From Ptychodera flava (Eukaryota; Hemichordata; Enteropneusta; Ptychoderidae), in NCBI RefSeq assembly GCF_041260155.1, contig NC_091929.1, positions 28,907,962 through 28,971,961 on the forward strand: DNA of 64,000 bases, in the 5' to 3' direction. Of this stretch, positions 41,201 through 51,826 are shown piece after piece (the stretch's first letter is position 1; every line of letters starts with the position of its first letter). A model generated the notes under the pieces. That model did no database searches. It was not told the origin of the DNA and saw nothing but the letters and a program-made list of their open reading frames with translations. A program made the position numbers and the translations under genes.

Positions 41201-44200
41201 CTAAATAGGCTGTCCTTGTGAACCTTTCCATTGTGGATACTTCTTACCAAGTTATTCCAATGCATATATCAACAGAGGGAAAGACCATTTCGTTGGCCGT
41301 TTAACATTCAGCATCTTCAAGATATACTCAGTCGTTCATTTTATTCCAAGATCTCCTCAAACTTCTCCACCAATTCTATGTGGATTAGTTATTAATTGGG
41401 CAGTCCAGCTGCATACCAACTTTTAAGTTGCATGACTCATTCCATGAATTTTTCAAATGTGTTATTTTAATATGAAGAGTGAAATTTTACATTTCTATCA
41501 TACATGGATAAAGTGAAATTGATTTAAAGCTTTTTTCTTACTTGGGAAGTTTGCCATTTTATGACAATGTTAGATTTTAGCTCAAATATCAGCTATTTGC
41601 ACTCTGGTAGACCAACCCAAGATGTTTGAATGCAAATGAACGGCCAGTAGTTTTAAGTTCTGATAATTTTGCCACTATTTTTGTATTGAATGACAACAAA
41701 AGTTTCTTGTGCTACTGGCAAAAGCATGTTCGGATAAACAGTATTCAGCTTGTCAACTCAGCCTGTACATGTGTAGACTGCATTGTTATTGTTGACAAGT
41801 GAATTCTAGTCTTGACTAGAATGTAGACTTTAACAGTGCAGTTTACATGTATAGATAGATGCTGTTTTGACAAGCTAAATAGGTTTTCAAAACGATTTGA
41901 AGAGTAGTGACATATAAAACAAAATTGTGAAAAGATTTGTCAAAGTTTACAGCCATAGCCCTTTACAGAAGATTTTGTCATCATTGCCAGACACAATACT
42001 TCTTGTGAAGTTGCAAGAGTACAGTAATTAGGCACCATGACAAACCCTACAAAGTATTTTATTTCAAATCGCAGATTGTGAAAACGTACTCGAGTTCTGT
42101 GGATTGCATACAGACAACATAGACTCTTCCTTCAATTTCACTCTTTCCATGAACAACTAGAGGTTGGCTTTTAGCTGTGAAATTTGTCATAACACGCGTC
42201 AGAAGAAAATGCTTCTTTGAGAACACTTGTATGAAATACTGGAAATGTTGTACTCAAGAAAAGAAACAACTTTTCGTGAAAAGAAGTTCAAAAATGTTAC
42301 GTCCAGAAGGGTAGGACACTGATTTCTGAATGGATGTCTCCAAGGTGTATGCTACCTAATACTGTCACACTTGAACTTTTCGAGAAGCGGCAAAACCAGA
42401 GAGTATGCTTTCAACTACAACATGTGGTTCAATGTTACAGTTGACTTCTACAAGATGGGATGCAACTTTGATTCCAGATTATCTCGTCAAAGAATATTTT
42501 TCAACGTTTTTTCCACCTTTGTTCTGTGTCAACCTTATTCCTTGCATTTCAGCATTACTAATTCACTGTATAATCTTAGACTATCTGTTTGGCCAATAAT
42601 GTGCTCTTTGACTAATCTGCGGACACCATCAGCAGATTAAGTTGATTAAGTCATCATTTTGCTACACTAGTAAGTCCATAAAGATGTGATTTACTAGTGT
42701 TCTGAGTGTTGACTTTATCAATTTAATCTGTTGGTGGTGTCCGCAGATTAGTCAAATTGAGGTTGCTGTTTAGGCAACTCAATTGCCTATATGGTGTCAT
42801 GGCTTGGCAACTTCTAAAACCCTAGCATCCTGAGTGTTGACTTTATCAACTTAATGTGCTGGTGGGAAGAGGCAGATTCCAGACATGCTGTTTTATAGGA
42901 TAATGTCCGATAAAATTGATAATATCGTCTAAAATCTACGTTAGAGTCTAATATTAGACAGTTGGGGAAGTGGCCGATGCCCGGCATGCTGTTTTATCGG
43001 ATTATATCTGATAAAATAGATAATATCATCTAAAATCTATGTTAGAGTCTCATATTAGACGAGTGGGGAAGAGGCTGATGCCCAACATGCCGTTTTATCG
43101 GATAATATCCGAAATATCCGATAAAATCAATATATCGTCTAAAACCTAAGTAAGAGTTTAATATTAGACGTGTGTGAAGAGGCAGATGCCCGACATGCTG
43201 TTTTACTGGATAATATCCAATAAAATCGATAATATCGTCTAAAATCTAAGTTAGAGTCTAATATTAGAAGCAGATGGGTGGAAAATTCTAAAAACGCTGT
43301 TTTATAGGATAATGTCGATAATAATATTCCTATTAGATCACTTTGGTCTCATGTTCCTGGAACTCTCTAACTTAGACATTTTAGACGATATTATCCGATA
43401 ATTAAGAAAAAGCCTATGTCGCACCTTCATGAAAAGTCTACGGGAAACTCTACTAATACTGATGATGGAAGTGTTTGGAGATTAATCATAAATCTAACAA
43501 GCTGACTTTACCTTAGTTATGTATTAACCATAAATCTAAGATGCTGACTTTACCTTCGTTAGATATTAACCATAAATTTAACATGCTAATTTTACCCATG
43601 TTGACCATACATTTGTTACATATTAACCATGCTGACTATACCTAAGAAAGATATTAACCATAAGGCTAACATGCTGACTATACCTATGTTAGATATTAAC
43701 CATAAATCTAACATGCTGACTATACCTGTTACATATTAACCATAAATCTCACACGCTGGTTTTACTGTCAGATATTAACCATAAATCTAACTTGCTGACT
43801 GTACCTATGTTAGATATTAAACACAAATCTAACTTGCTGACTATCCCTTTGTTGGATATTAACCATAAATCTAACCTACTGACTTTACCTATGTTCCTGA
43901 CACACTGTTTTCTCTTGATGTGAGCTTAATCCTGACTTTCTCCCAGCAACCTATTTCATTTCAATCCTTAGCTCTGGAAATGTCTGTTAGGTCGCTGATT
44001 CATCTACTGAAAAATGCACTTTCTGATGGCATGACAAATCCTTTCAGATGTTACATGGATAATTTCACTGTACACTGCCCCTCATTTTCCATTACTTTGA
44101 CGTTGTCAGCAGTATTATGCAAGCAGCATGATCATAAATGGGAAAATTGTAGAAACATTTGATGATCTTCTCGCTTCTACCTCCATGTTCTAATGAACGT

Positions 44201-45863
44201 GCTCGGAGACTGTAGCAGTTACACAGTTTTGTCTGGTCTATGTTAAATAGTTGACTCTCTCAAAACCTCAAAACTTGACAGCCGTAATTGTAATGATTAA
44301 AGGGCAACATCAGCCTTTGAGAGCAAACTACCGCTAACTAAACATGGTCTTCTTTTTTCACTTTGACGGAGTGTCTGTATTTCATCAACATCAGATCAAG
44401 ATAGCTGTCTGTAAAAATCATCGTCGCTGGATTTGGGAGGATCCTTAATAATGATGCAAATTTAATAATTTTTCATCCTTTTTTAGGGATGGGGTCATGA
44501 GATCTCACACAGACTGTTTTCCAATAAATTTTATGGCTATATATAGAACAAAAGTGCTACTTCATCACAACCAGTGTTTTGCTAAAAGTTACAAAACTCT
44601 GACTTCAAGGGTTCTGACCACCAGCTCAGGAAACAGCAGCAACAACTGTTGTGTTTGTTATGCTGACTTGAATTGCAATTAACAAAACCAAAGGGACAAA
44701 GTCACCATTTTTTGGCACAGTTTTAGATTTGCCGAGTTTTGAGAACTGTCATCGGTTAGAATCTTGAGATATGCTTAAAGATAACAAAACATGCCTTAAG
44801 CCTTCATACAAGCAGAACAGATAAAAAAAATGATGTAATTCCCATAGACAAAGAGTAATATATGCATAATTATGCGTAATGCATGCATATTAGCAAAGCA
44901 TATGCTGATTAGATGATGGCTACCCGAGCAAGCTGTAAATCTTTACACACAGTATAGCAGAATTTCGACTCATGTTCTGTATATTGTGACTATTTGTTGA
45001 AAATATTTCAAAGCCTAGTCAAGTGTCAAAAAACAGTGACTTTGTGCTTTGAAAATTATGTACAATTGCTAATGAAATAAAAGGATTTTTTATTTTTTTT
45101 TTTTCAAACAGGAGGCAGTTTATAAAATGACGCTTGATGATGCCGAACTTTACAGCAACCCAAGTGAGCATTCACTACCCAACTCTCCATGGTCAGAGGG
45201 TCTTTACCTAACTCTACCTCCAAGAAAGTCCTCTGGGTCTGAGGTCAGTGACCCCAGTACTGGACCCCCTAGCCCGTCATGGAAAGAACATGGTCAGCCA
45301 TTTCTCATCCCTGGAAAACCTCACAGAGTGACTCCTAGCAACCTGCTGAGAACTACACCCAGCAACTTTGAAAGCTGCAGAAGTGCAGATTTTGGAGCAT
45401 GCAATGTGAGCAAAGAAAAATGTGACGCGGCAGGTGAAATGCACTATCTTGATATTGAGAATTTCGATACAGAATCTGGATACAGTTCAAATGTTGATAC
45501 AATACCGCCCTCTACTGGTGATGACCCCAAAAATCTCATTTCCGAAACTTCTGATGACTTGACCAAGTCTGACAGGAGAGGAAGTCAGTGTGCGTGTACG
45601 CAAACACACAGGAAGACGTGCAGAGTCCAGATGTTGAATATGATAACAGTGACATGGTGGCAGCCATGTTTGGGATCAACTTCTCCATGGAAGAGGAGAC
45701 CAACTCTGAGGGCGCTGGAGATACAAGTGTGAAAGGTCAGGGTTCACAAGTAGAGACACAGGAAATGAGCACTCAGACAGAGACGGCACCGTGGTTCAGT
45801 GTAAGTTCGGCAGCAGCACTGGCCTTTGGTGTCAGCGTTGGAATTGCAGCTATGAAGAAATAG
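26177..45863 (+). CDS. BCL2L13: BCL2-like protein 13 (Bcl-rambo), six coding exons
   Basis: Coding exons are 26177-26274, 28354-28622, 33996-34205, 37302-37570, 38460-38603 and 45112-45863. Phases agree at every junction up to exon 6 (330 codons). The N-terminus HETKYVVLSYMGLL matches the BH4-like start of human BCL2L13. IAAIGDQIMQ in exon 4 fits BH3 (hydrophobic-xxx-G-D). SGGWHQVASVL and NFIVEQGGWEAVY correspond to the BH1-like and BH2 regions. A long acidic, Ser-rich tail ends in PWFSV and a hydrophobic anchor closed by MKK. The family protein sits in the outer mitochondrial membrane and acts in apoptosis and mitophagy. Total length is about 580 residues against 485 in human. The final exon changes frame once between about 45,573 and 45,640. 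Confidence 0.9.
26568..26769. mobile_element. TTAA-bounded MITE, family B copy 3 (intron 1)
   Basis: From TTAACCCCTAGAGCGCTGTA to GTCGCTCAAAGAGTTA. The body GCCAAAATTTTAGTGCCACA is shared with the other family B copies. Confidence 0.8.
26857..27879. mobile_element. CAGTG-ended non-autonomous DNA element (hAT-like ends)
   Basis: Inverted ends CAGTGTTCTC and GAGAACACTG bound about 1 kb in BCL2L13 intron 1. The flanks share GCCCTC but not a full 8-bp duplication. The interior carries a direct duplication at 27,018-27,370. No transposase is seen. Confidence 0.55.
27018..27370 (+). repeat. Two-copy tandem duplication, about 165-188 bp unit
   Basis: TTCGTATAAAAA...GATGTCAAAATTATCAC occurs at 27,018-27,177 and again at 27,208-27,366 with few differences. 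Confidence 0.85.
28354..28622 (+). CDS. BCL2L13: BCL2L13 exon 2
   Basis: It begins after a CAG acceptor and completes Ser, then YMGLLPPSLE. It continues as a very acidic Asp/Glu/Ser stretch and ends EVP plus one base at GTATGG. The acidic stretch has no strict counterpart in human and lengthens the linker. Confidence 0.88.
28891..29035. mobile_element. Small inverted-repeat MITE (intron 2)
   Basis: ATTGTCAGGAAGAAGGTTAG is mirrored by CTGACCTCCTTCTAGACAAT, giving about 35-bp inverted ends over 145 bp. Confidence 0.6.
31215..33565 (+). repeat. Diverged tandem array interrupted by an inserted element (intron 2)
   Basis: Units of roughly 140-150 bp carry GATTGCTTTGAAACTT, GATTTGTTCAAATT and a run like TATTTTGGGGCAATTTTTCC. 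They lie at 31,215-31,599 and resume at about 33,170-33,565, on both sides of the element at 31,600-33,122. Confidence 0.6.
31600..33122. mobile_element. Non-autonomous element with GCTCACGTGTTT ends and an internal array
   Basis: The ends GCTCACGTGTTT and AAACACGTGAGC are perfect 12-bp inverted repeats, and the left end also forms a short hairpin. Inside are a GTCT run (31,636-31,682) and about eight units near 148 bp. Each unit carries a TTTGCATATTTAATGAACTT-like landmark, spaced 137-158 bp from about 31,970 to 33,000. No protein is visible. Confidence 0.65.
33996..34205 (+). CDS. BCL2L13: BCL2L13 exon 3
   Basis: It follows a TTTTTAG acceptor. It encodes NTQGQVSVSSSLGKSQGTPK, then FVIEEYVEPSSTGKG, and ends LREELSQQLDALDEERGC plus one base at GTGAGT. 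Phase 1 in and phase 1 out agree with exons 2 and 4. Confidence 0.8.
35157..35248. mobile_element. TTAA-bounded MITE, family C copy 2 (intron 3)
   Basis: From TTAACCCTTTCACGACAATG to GAAGAAAAGGTTAA, 92 bp, matching 21,615-21,707. Confidence 0.7.
36081..36424 (+). mobile_element. MITE family A copy (intron 3)
   Basis: It runs from TTGAGGTATCAGAGCCTTGA through ATGGCCACCATCCCTGTCTT to CCCATGAGGAGCATTCTTCC. It abuts a family D MITE at a shared TTAA. Confidence 0.7.
36420..36659. mobile_element. TTAA-bounded MITE, family D copy 1 (intron 3)
   Basis: Ends TTAAAGGTACATGGTCACC and GGTGACCAAATACCTTTTA. It shares AAGCGGCCACCC and AAAATCTGTGATTGGTTA with the copy at 63,183. Confidence 0.75.
37302..37570 (+). 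CDS. BCL2L13: BCL2L13 exon 4 (BH3-like)
   Basis: It starts with three SPR repeats (ASPRVWTASPRILPSASPRV), then VIASRIAAIGDQIMQE (BH3-like) and VRKLLGLPQAKVTYDVFKEA. It ends SGGWHQ in phase 0. The donor is the non-canonical CAG|GCAAGT. Confidence 0.88.
38460..38603 (+). CDS. BCL2L13: BCL2L13 exon 5 (BH2)
   Basis: The acceptor is TTCCCAG. It encodes VASVLNFSRHLAFGLVKKGE, then SVQLIEENMANFIVEQGGW. It ends in phase 0 at GTTAGT. The IxxQGGW signature is the BH2 core of the Bcl-2 fold. Confidence 0.92.
38771..39506. mobile_element. TTAA-bounded element, 736 bp (intron 5)
   Basis: TTAACCCTTTTCCTGCCAGG at the left and GACCTGAAAAGGGTTAA at the right share 12 inverted bases, TTAACCCTTTTC. CCC next to TTAA is the piggyBac-type end pattern (family knowledge). 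No transposase is seen. Confidence 0.5.
39615..40275 (+). repeat. Very diverged tandem repeat (intron 5)
   Basis: Recurrent motifs such as AAGTGTTTGTGTTTTTGCAA, GTAACCAATAATTGTTGGAC and TACAGAAAGCATT are spaced irregularly by about 60-120 bp. Boundaries are uncertain. Confidence 0.4.
41637..41967. mobile_element. Long-armed palindromic MITE, family E copy (intron 5)
   Basis: The arms meet near GAATTCTAGTCTTGACTAGA (41,811-41,830). The text ACGGCCAGTAG...ACAGTATTCAGCTTGTCAACT matches the reverse complement of 60,900-61,050. Confidence 0.6.
42607..42756. mobile_element. 150-bp inverted-repeat MITE (intron 5)
   Basis: TTTGACTAATCTGCGGACAC at the left is mirrored by GTGTCCGCAGATTAGTCAAA at the right. 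The arms extend about 45 bp, including the AATCTG/CAGATT blocks. Confidence 0.8.
42857..43330 (+). repeat. Minisatellite, about 101-bp unit, 4.5 copies (intron 5)
   Basis: Each unit carries GGGGAAGAGGCAGATGCCC, then ATGCTGTTTTATCGGATAAT and TAGAGTCTAATATTAGAC. Units start near 42,861, 42,963, 43,065, 43,173 and 43,273. Confidence 0.85.
43484..43895 (+). repeat. Minisatellite, about 45-bp unit, nine copies (intron 5)
   Basis: The unit resembles TTAACCATAAATCTAACATG followed by CTGACTTTACCTATGTTAGA. Copies vary in length through small deletions. Confidence 0.85.
45112..45863 (+). CDS. BCL2L13: BCL2L13 exon 6 (tail and membrane anchor)
   Basis: It opens with EAVYKMTLDDAELYSN and runs in one frame to about SDRRGSQC. 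The conserved C-terminal half (EDVQSPDVEYDNSDMVAAMF, EMSTQTETAPWFSV and an Ala/Val/Gly-rich anchor, AALAFGVSVGIAAMKK) lies in the next frame. This needs either a one-base indel or a small unrecognised intron, for example 45,518-45,630, whose 113 nt would restore the frame but which has weak splice signals. Confidence 0.75.
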
Positions 45864-47262
45864 TGAATCACCAGAATGTTTCACCAATCATAATTTGAAT
45901 CATAAAAGTGACACAAAACGTTTATTTGATCAAAGCAACCTGAGAAATTTCAACAATAGCAACTTTGGTCCATTCTTGGTGGAATCCGTAGTGTATTAAA
46001 TTTATGTACTTGTTGGAGAATTGAGTTCAAGAGCTGGCTATATGCAGGTTTTCTTGACAAAGGTACGTGAGTGTTCTCCCAAAAGTTACCACCTGAATGC
46101 AAGATGTTTATCAAGTGATTACATTTTTAGAACAAAATTTCCGATAATACGAGTCTGAGTGTAAAGTTCATTGTTTTTATGGATAACCTTTCTGATTTGA
46201 ATCCAATCAGAGTTGAGGAAATGCTTGTACCAAATACCGGTACATAATGAAGGATGGAGTGTGATTCAACAGCTCATGAATTTGGAGAACAAGCAAACAA
46301 ACAAACAAACAGAGACCAACAGATACACCTGTATATGTTAGTCTAAGAGTCAAATTGAGCCCAAGGTTTCAGGATCTGCTCAAATCACCAACTTGCATAA
46401 CTCAGTTAGTTTTGAAAGTTCTAAAGGAATGGTAAATTTGCAAAAAGATTAGCTCAAACTGTGATGCCATATGCCATGGTATCTGGTGGGTTTGTTCGTG
46501 TTTGGCTGTAAATCAAATGTTGCTGTCAGTACAGGCTTAATTAATGAATATTAACAAAGAACTGCTCATAAATTAACAACTAATCATCACAGGATGGCAT
46601 TCTTTGATGATGCTCGATATCGTTTTGGTTCGACAGAACGTAAGAAGGAGTGGCCCAACTCCAGACTTATGTGTACTATTTGGCATGTTCAAATATGCCA
46701 AGTGAATTTTCCCTGGCATTCACTGGCATAAAATTGAGTCAGTACTTATGTAAAAATAAAACTATCTTGAAAAGATTCCACAGAAATCATTTTAATCCCA
46801 TCTTAGCCTGAAATACGTATCATCTGCATATAGATAGACATACATAAATAACGATAAAATTGTAGGAAATTTATGCTGGTGTGTAGTGTGGCAACCTGGA
46901 CTGTGACCTTTCACAGTTGACCCCTGGGTCACTAATGCACTTTGCATGTGCCTCTATATGGTAGTTTAAGATTGTCTTATGTCATGACCTTTGACCTCTT
47001 TCCATGCTTTGAATGTAAATGTAGAAATATATAATAGACTAGGAAATATATGACACTCACTATTCTTAAAGTATAGGTATAGTCTAGATAAATTGTACAT
47101 AGTTTAGATCTCCCCTATTCATTATCCCATTTTGGTCTGACCCAATTATTTCCATAGTGCAATTGGACCATTGTACAGAAAAATGGGGGGGTTGCAATAT
47201 CAGAAAGTGTGTTGACCTCACATATGCTTAGTGATGTGCTATAGTATTTGATGCAGCGCTTC
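45864..47262. other. 3' flank of BCL2L13
   Basis: No further gene is seen. A polyadenylation signal cannot be chosen with confidence from several AATAAA-like words. Confidence 0.4.
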
Positions 47263-47270
47263 AATACAAG

Positions 47271-49657
47271 CAGTGTGCGAAATTAACGTCGGTCCGACGG
47301 TCTGAGACCGACAGATTTCTCGTCGGGCGGAAAGTTTTTAGCAACATGTCGGTCCTTATGACCGACTGGAATTTGGAATAAATGATGAAAATTTCTCCGT
47401 CAAGCCCTGTAACAGATGCAAATGATGACTGACTCTGAATCATGTGATTCAGACTTGAATATCATGCACCTATCAATGTTTTCCACCGAGGGTAACAGGG
47501 GATGTTGATCGCACTTCGTGTCCTTGTAGTGAGGAATTCGATCTCTATGGTATGCCAGACCGGGGTGGGGGGTGGGGGGGTTGACTATGTCGCAACACAG
47601 TAATTTTGTTTTGTGACATTAATTTTTGTTTTGCGACATTTTACATTAACGAATAGTCGAATTCCTCCGATCGACGCCCATAGCACATTCAGTCCAATAT
47701 GAATTACCTCCGTGCATGCAGATTCTAGCAATGAAATGGATTGATTTTGGTGCAAAAATGCAATGCAATATTATATTAATACTCGTTAAGTACTCGTATA
47801 GTGAGTGTAACCCTGGTAATGTTAACATATCTGTGTCATATGACAACAACACCCAGTACCACTTCAGTAATTCCACACTTTAACCGTTCGGAATTCACAT
47901 GTACACAAATGTACATATACAAGCCCTTCATTTTATCAAACTGACTCCGTTTTCTTTGCTTTGATTTTCAATTGAAGCATTCAAAACATAAACAGTTCAT
48001 TTAGAAGAGTTTAGTATGCTGCTACTGCAAGATTTAATTGGAAAAATACGAATGACAAACGCCGCTCTCATTTTGCTATCGAGATCGAGCTTACAGAAAT
48101 TGCAGACAACATGAATGGCACACGTCGCCACTCGCGGAAATGAATGCATAATTTCTGATTGAGAAGTTTTGCCTTAGCAATTGCTTGGTCTCATCGCCCT
48201 TTGAAAACCCAACGTTATTAAATTGACTCTAAAAAGTTTGACAGACACTCGATACCGCTGAAACCATCGCGACACGATCAGTTTACGTTACCGTAAAATC
48301 TTAAAGACGTAATTTTTTGCGACATTTAGGCATACAGCCCAGGATGACGGTGAGTTTTGCATGCCTGTCGTGAAACGGTATACATCGAAACAATTTGAAG
48401 CCCTACTCTCGTCCTATGAGAGTATACACGACGGATCGTGCAACTCGACGTAACCGTTATAAGGTGGCTTTGTTTTATAAAATGTACGTCGATATATTGT
48501 GGTAACGGTTTGCCTTGTGAACTTTGGTTGAAGACCAACGAGCAAGCAAGATGTTTTAGCGGTCCACAAACAAACGCAGCGAAACGTTAATTTGACTGTC
48601 GACTGCTAGTAGCACAATTGGTCCGTCGTGTAACATCTACTCTTTGTATCGGGCGTAGTTCAAAACCAATACCATGGAGAAAAAATACCTCCATGTTCAA
48701 AGCAAATATATTTAGTCGACAGCACTGTCCTGTAGTAGGTTTTTGTCTTAATGTTAAATCATCAAATATGTATACCGTATACTATTTTGAATGAAAAGAC
48801 TTGTATGGAAAAACAATCGAGAAAAAGTTTGGATACTTGTCCTTTTAATTAAAAGTATAACTTCATCTGTTTCTTCATGAATGCAACAGAGGCCACATTT
48901 AAGCATATTTATTTTTTGAAAAAATTGAAAGTAATCCATACGTCATATCAAAATACAAACCAGGTATTTTTTCCCTTCTGTTTTACTTTACAATAAAAGA
49001 GACAAAGTGATCAATGTTTACATAAAAAATATTATTCATACACTCCCCTTACTCATGACTGTATTCAGGGTACTAAGCTATTCAGTCACTCTTCTACCAC
49101 TGACATGGCTAATTTCAGGAGTGTATTTAAGCACGCCAACCATTTTAAAATCATAATATCACATGACCTGGTATAGTGTATAATTGTACACAGCCATGTA
49201 GAGAAAAGCATCTCCGGCCCCTGGGTGTTTGCCATCATTTCATAGTCTGAGAGTTGGGGATTTGATATGGCTAGAAAAAAAATGTCAAATTGTCGCGTTA
49301 ATCCCATAGTCTACCCATGGTGGAAAACATTGATAAATGCATCATATGACAGTGAGGAAGATGAGGGCTGTGATCTCTTTCAGATTCCAGATCATGTAGA
49401 TGAATGATTCATGATCATTCACTTACACTATTCTGCGATCTATGTGAACAATAGTCCTTTGGAGTGAATACTTGCTGACTCTATTGATAAAAAGGACATG
49501 GAAGATTACAACGTTCAAAAGTATAGTATTGGTGGAGAGATTTTTGACTTAAATAGTAATATAGGTCGTTAATAACTGCATTAAGTGAGGACCGGCAGCT
49601 ATGCCTTGGTTTAGGTCCTTATGACCTGAAGCTATTTTCTCTTAATTTCGCACAGTG
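47271..49657. mobile_element. hAT-like non-autonomous transposon with 8-bp target duplication
   Basis: The ends CAGTGTGCGAAATTAA and TTAATTTCGCACAGTG are inverted with one mismatch. Perfect AATACAAG duplications flank it at 47,263-47,270 and 49,658-49,665. An 8-bp duplication with a CAGTG-type end is the hAT signature (family knowledge). Subterminal text repeats GTCGGTCC / TAGGTCC motifs. No open frame resembling a transposase remains in the 2,387 bp. Confidence 0.8.
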
Positions 49658-49665
49658 AATACAAG

Positions 49666-51480
49666 GCATTGTATTCAAGTCTTGCCGACACAACTGCCTT
49701 TTAAAATTCAAGTTGATCCTTTGCTACAGTAGTATGGACTTGTGCATATGTCTATGAAAGTTAGAAAACTAGACAGCGGATAGATTTCTTGCAGCTGTTT
49801 AAATATTCAACTGAAATATCACCCTGTATCCTAGTAAAACTTCAAATGAATACATTGTAAAACAATTGATATGTGTTTGTCCTGAAATATCCTAAGTATT
49901 ATAAATGTGCAATATTTGAGTGATAACTGTTTTATTTACAAACTGCCCTTTGTATTGGTGCTTATCTACTTAAAATATGACAAGAAGCAATTAAGCTCAT
50001 CATTTTTTATTTTAGATGTAGAAATGAAAATTAGTTTTCAAGAAGTTACTTCATTTGCAAATTAAAATATTAATATCAATAAATATTTAACATTTTTTGA
50101 AATCAAATTTCCCAAGATACGATTTTTACAAATGATATATAATATATGGCTGTATCATACTTTGCCATACATTCTAGTTATGATAAAAATTGTTGATAAT
50201 TTTTACTTTCATGAAATACATTGTGAGAGTTGTGCTAGTGATGTTAATGTTCCTGCGTCCTATTATGATTTTATACAGTGTCATTCTGTTGTGTATGATG
50301 GATTGGTTCCGGAGTGAAACTGCATCTCTGTTGTCTTGAAAATAAATACCGTAATACAAACCCACTTGCCTGTTGTCATGTTTTAAAATCTTACGATTTT
50401 GCATATTCACATGTTTAGACGGTACTCTCCATTTCCCTGCGTAGAGATCAGTCTTTAGCAGCCCTTACAGAACACCAACCCCATCACGATCAGGGTTTCT
50501 TGACGGGGTGGGTGGGTGGGGGGTGCACACGGCTTTGTAGAGCAACTGGACCCTCTAGGATCATGCTGATTTGTGGAATTGCTCAGCTTGGCCCAGTGTG
50601 CTTCAGTCTTGCCAGGCAAGAATTTTAAAAGCTGTAGCACCCAATGACAATGTGTATTCTACACTCAAGCATATTGATGGCAAAACAATGATTGGGTGAT
50701 TGGACCCTTTCACCACCATGGTTTGGTCCAATCCTATTGTTGTCTGTATTTAGCATTCGATACAAAGTGGGAAATAGGGGTGACAGGATAAAATCACTCT
50801 TTAGATGTTCACTTTCTTTGGCAAGAAAACAATAACTTCCTATTGAAACACAGTCATGAGTAATATTTGTGTATGATACAAGATGTCAAGAGAAATCCTG
50901 CTGAACCCTAGACCAAGGATTTGTCGTCTCTCTTTTTAAGAGCATGGGGAAATGCTATCACAAAAAGAGTGAGGGAGTGAATAGAGCGCCCTCAACCGAC
51001 GAATCTATCAGTCTAGGTGTCCAAATAAACTGGGTCATGATAGAATTTCCCCTGTAGTCAAAGCAGCTTTTTACTATCAGCACAAAGTTCTTGTGGACAC
51101 CAGATCTATCATTGCTTTCTTTTCTCTGTGATGTCTGTATGTAAGTTAAAGGCATGTCATTTCAAGCGCTCTATCAGCAATGCTACTTAACTAAGCCTCG
51201 AACAGTGCGAGTGTAATGGACTTTGTAGAGCATGTATGTCAGTCATCAGTTTGAGGAAAATGGTCTGTTTTCAGGCAAACACCACTAAAATAATGGATGT
51301 CGTGTGTCAGTCTGTCTGTCTGACTTGAAGTATATTCTTAGTGCGTGAGATGAACTCTAAAGTGTGTACATCAGAAGTTGTTCAAGACTTGCAACTTACA
51401 TACGTAGGCAGGAAGATGTGATGTAGTTAGGTATGGACAGTCTTGAACAAGTTGCAGTGTCAGTCATTTACGTATTTAAG
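49666..51480. other. Non-coding stretch
   Basis: No gene is seen. It contains one family C MITE at 50,703-50,790. Confidence 0.5.
50703..50790. mobile_element. MITE family C copy 3
   Basis: GACCCTTTCACCACCATGGT to GGGGTGACAGGATA. It is diverged at both TTAA ends. Confidence 0.6.
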
Positions 51481-51494
51481 CAATAAAGTACACT

Positions 51495-51604
51495 CAGCGA
51501 TGGTATACCACGAGATTTTGACCAGTTCATGACATATATGCACGAGCGATAGCGAGTGCATATATGAAGTGAACTGGTCAAAATCGAGTGGTATACCATC
51601 GCTG
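51495..51604. repeat. Long palindrome (about 48-bp arms)
   Basis: CAGCGATGGTATACCACGAG runs to a centre, CGAGCGATAGCGAG, and returns to TGGTATACCATCGCTG. A second, shorter inverted pair lies beyond it (51,623-51,645 and 51,757-51,779), so the palindrome is probably one end of a small element spanning about 51,480-51,785. Confidence 0.75.
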
Positions 51605-51826
51605 GGTTAATTTATTGCTATTACATCATATCAGTATATTGAAATTCTAACGTGGAACGTCAAAAATGGATTTTTGCTAAAGCTGAGAGCTTGCAAATAT
51701 GCCAGTAAACCATGGTTCTTTTTGTGTCTCGGCCAATCAGATCACTGTATTTGCGCCATCAATATACTGGTATGATATAATAGAAAGTAGCTTACAGAGG
51801 TGGTAGGTTGTCAAACTTTTCAATAT

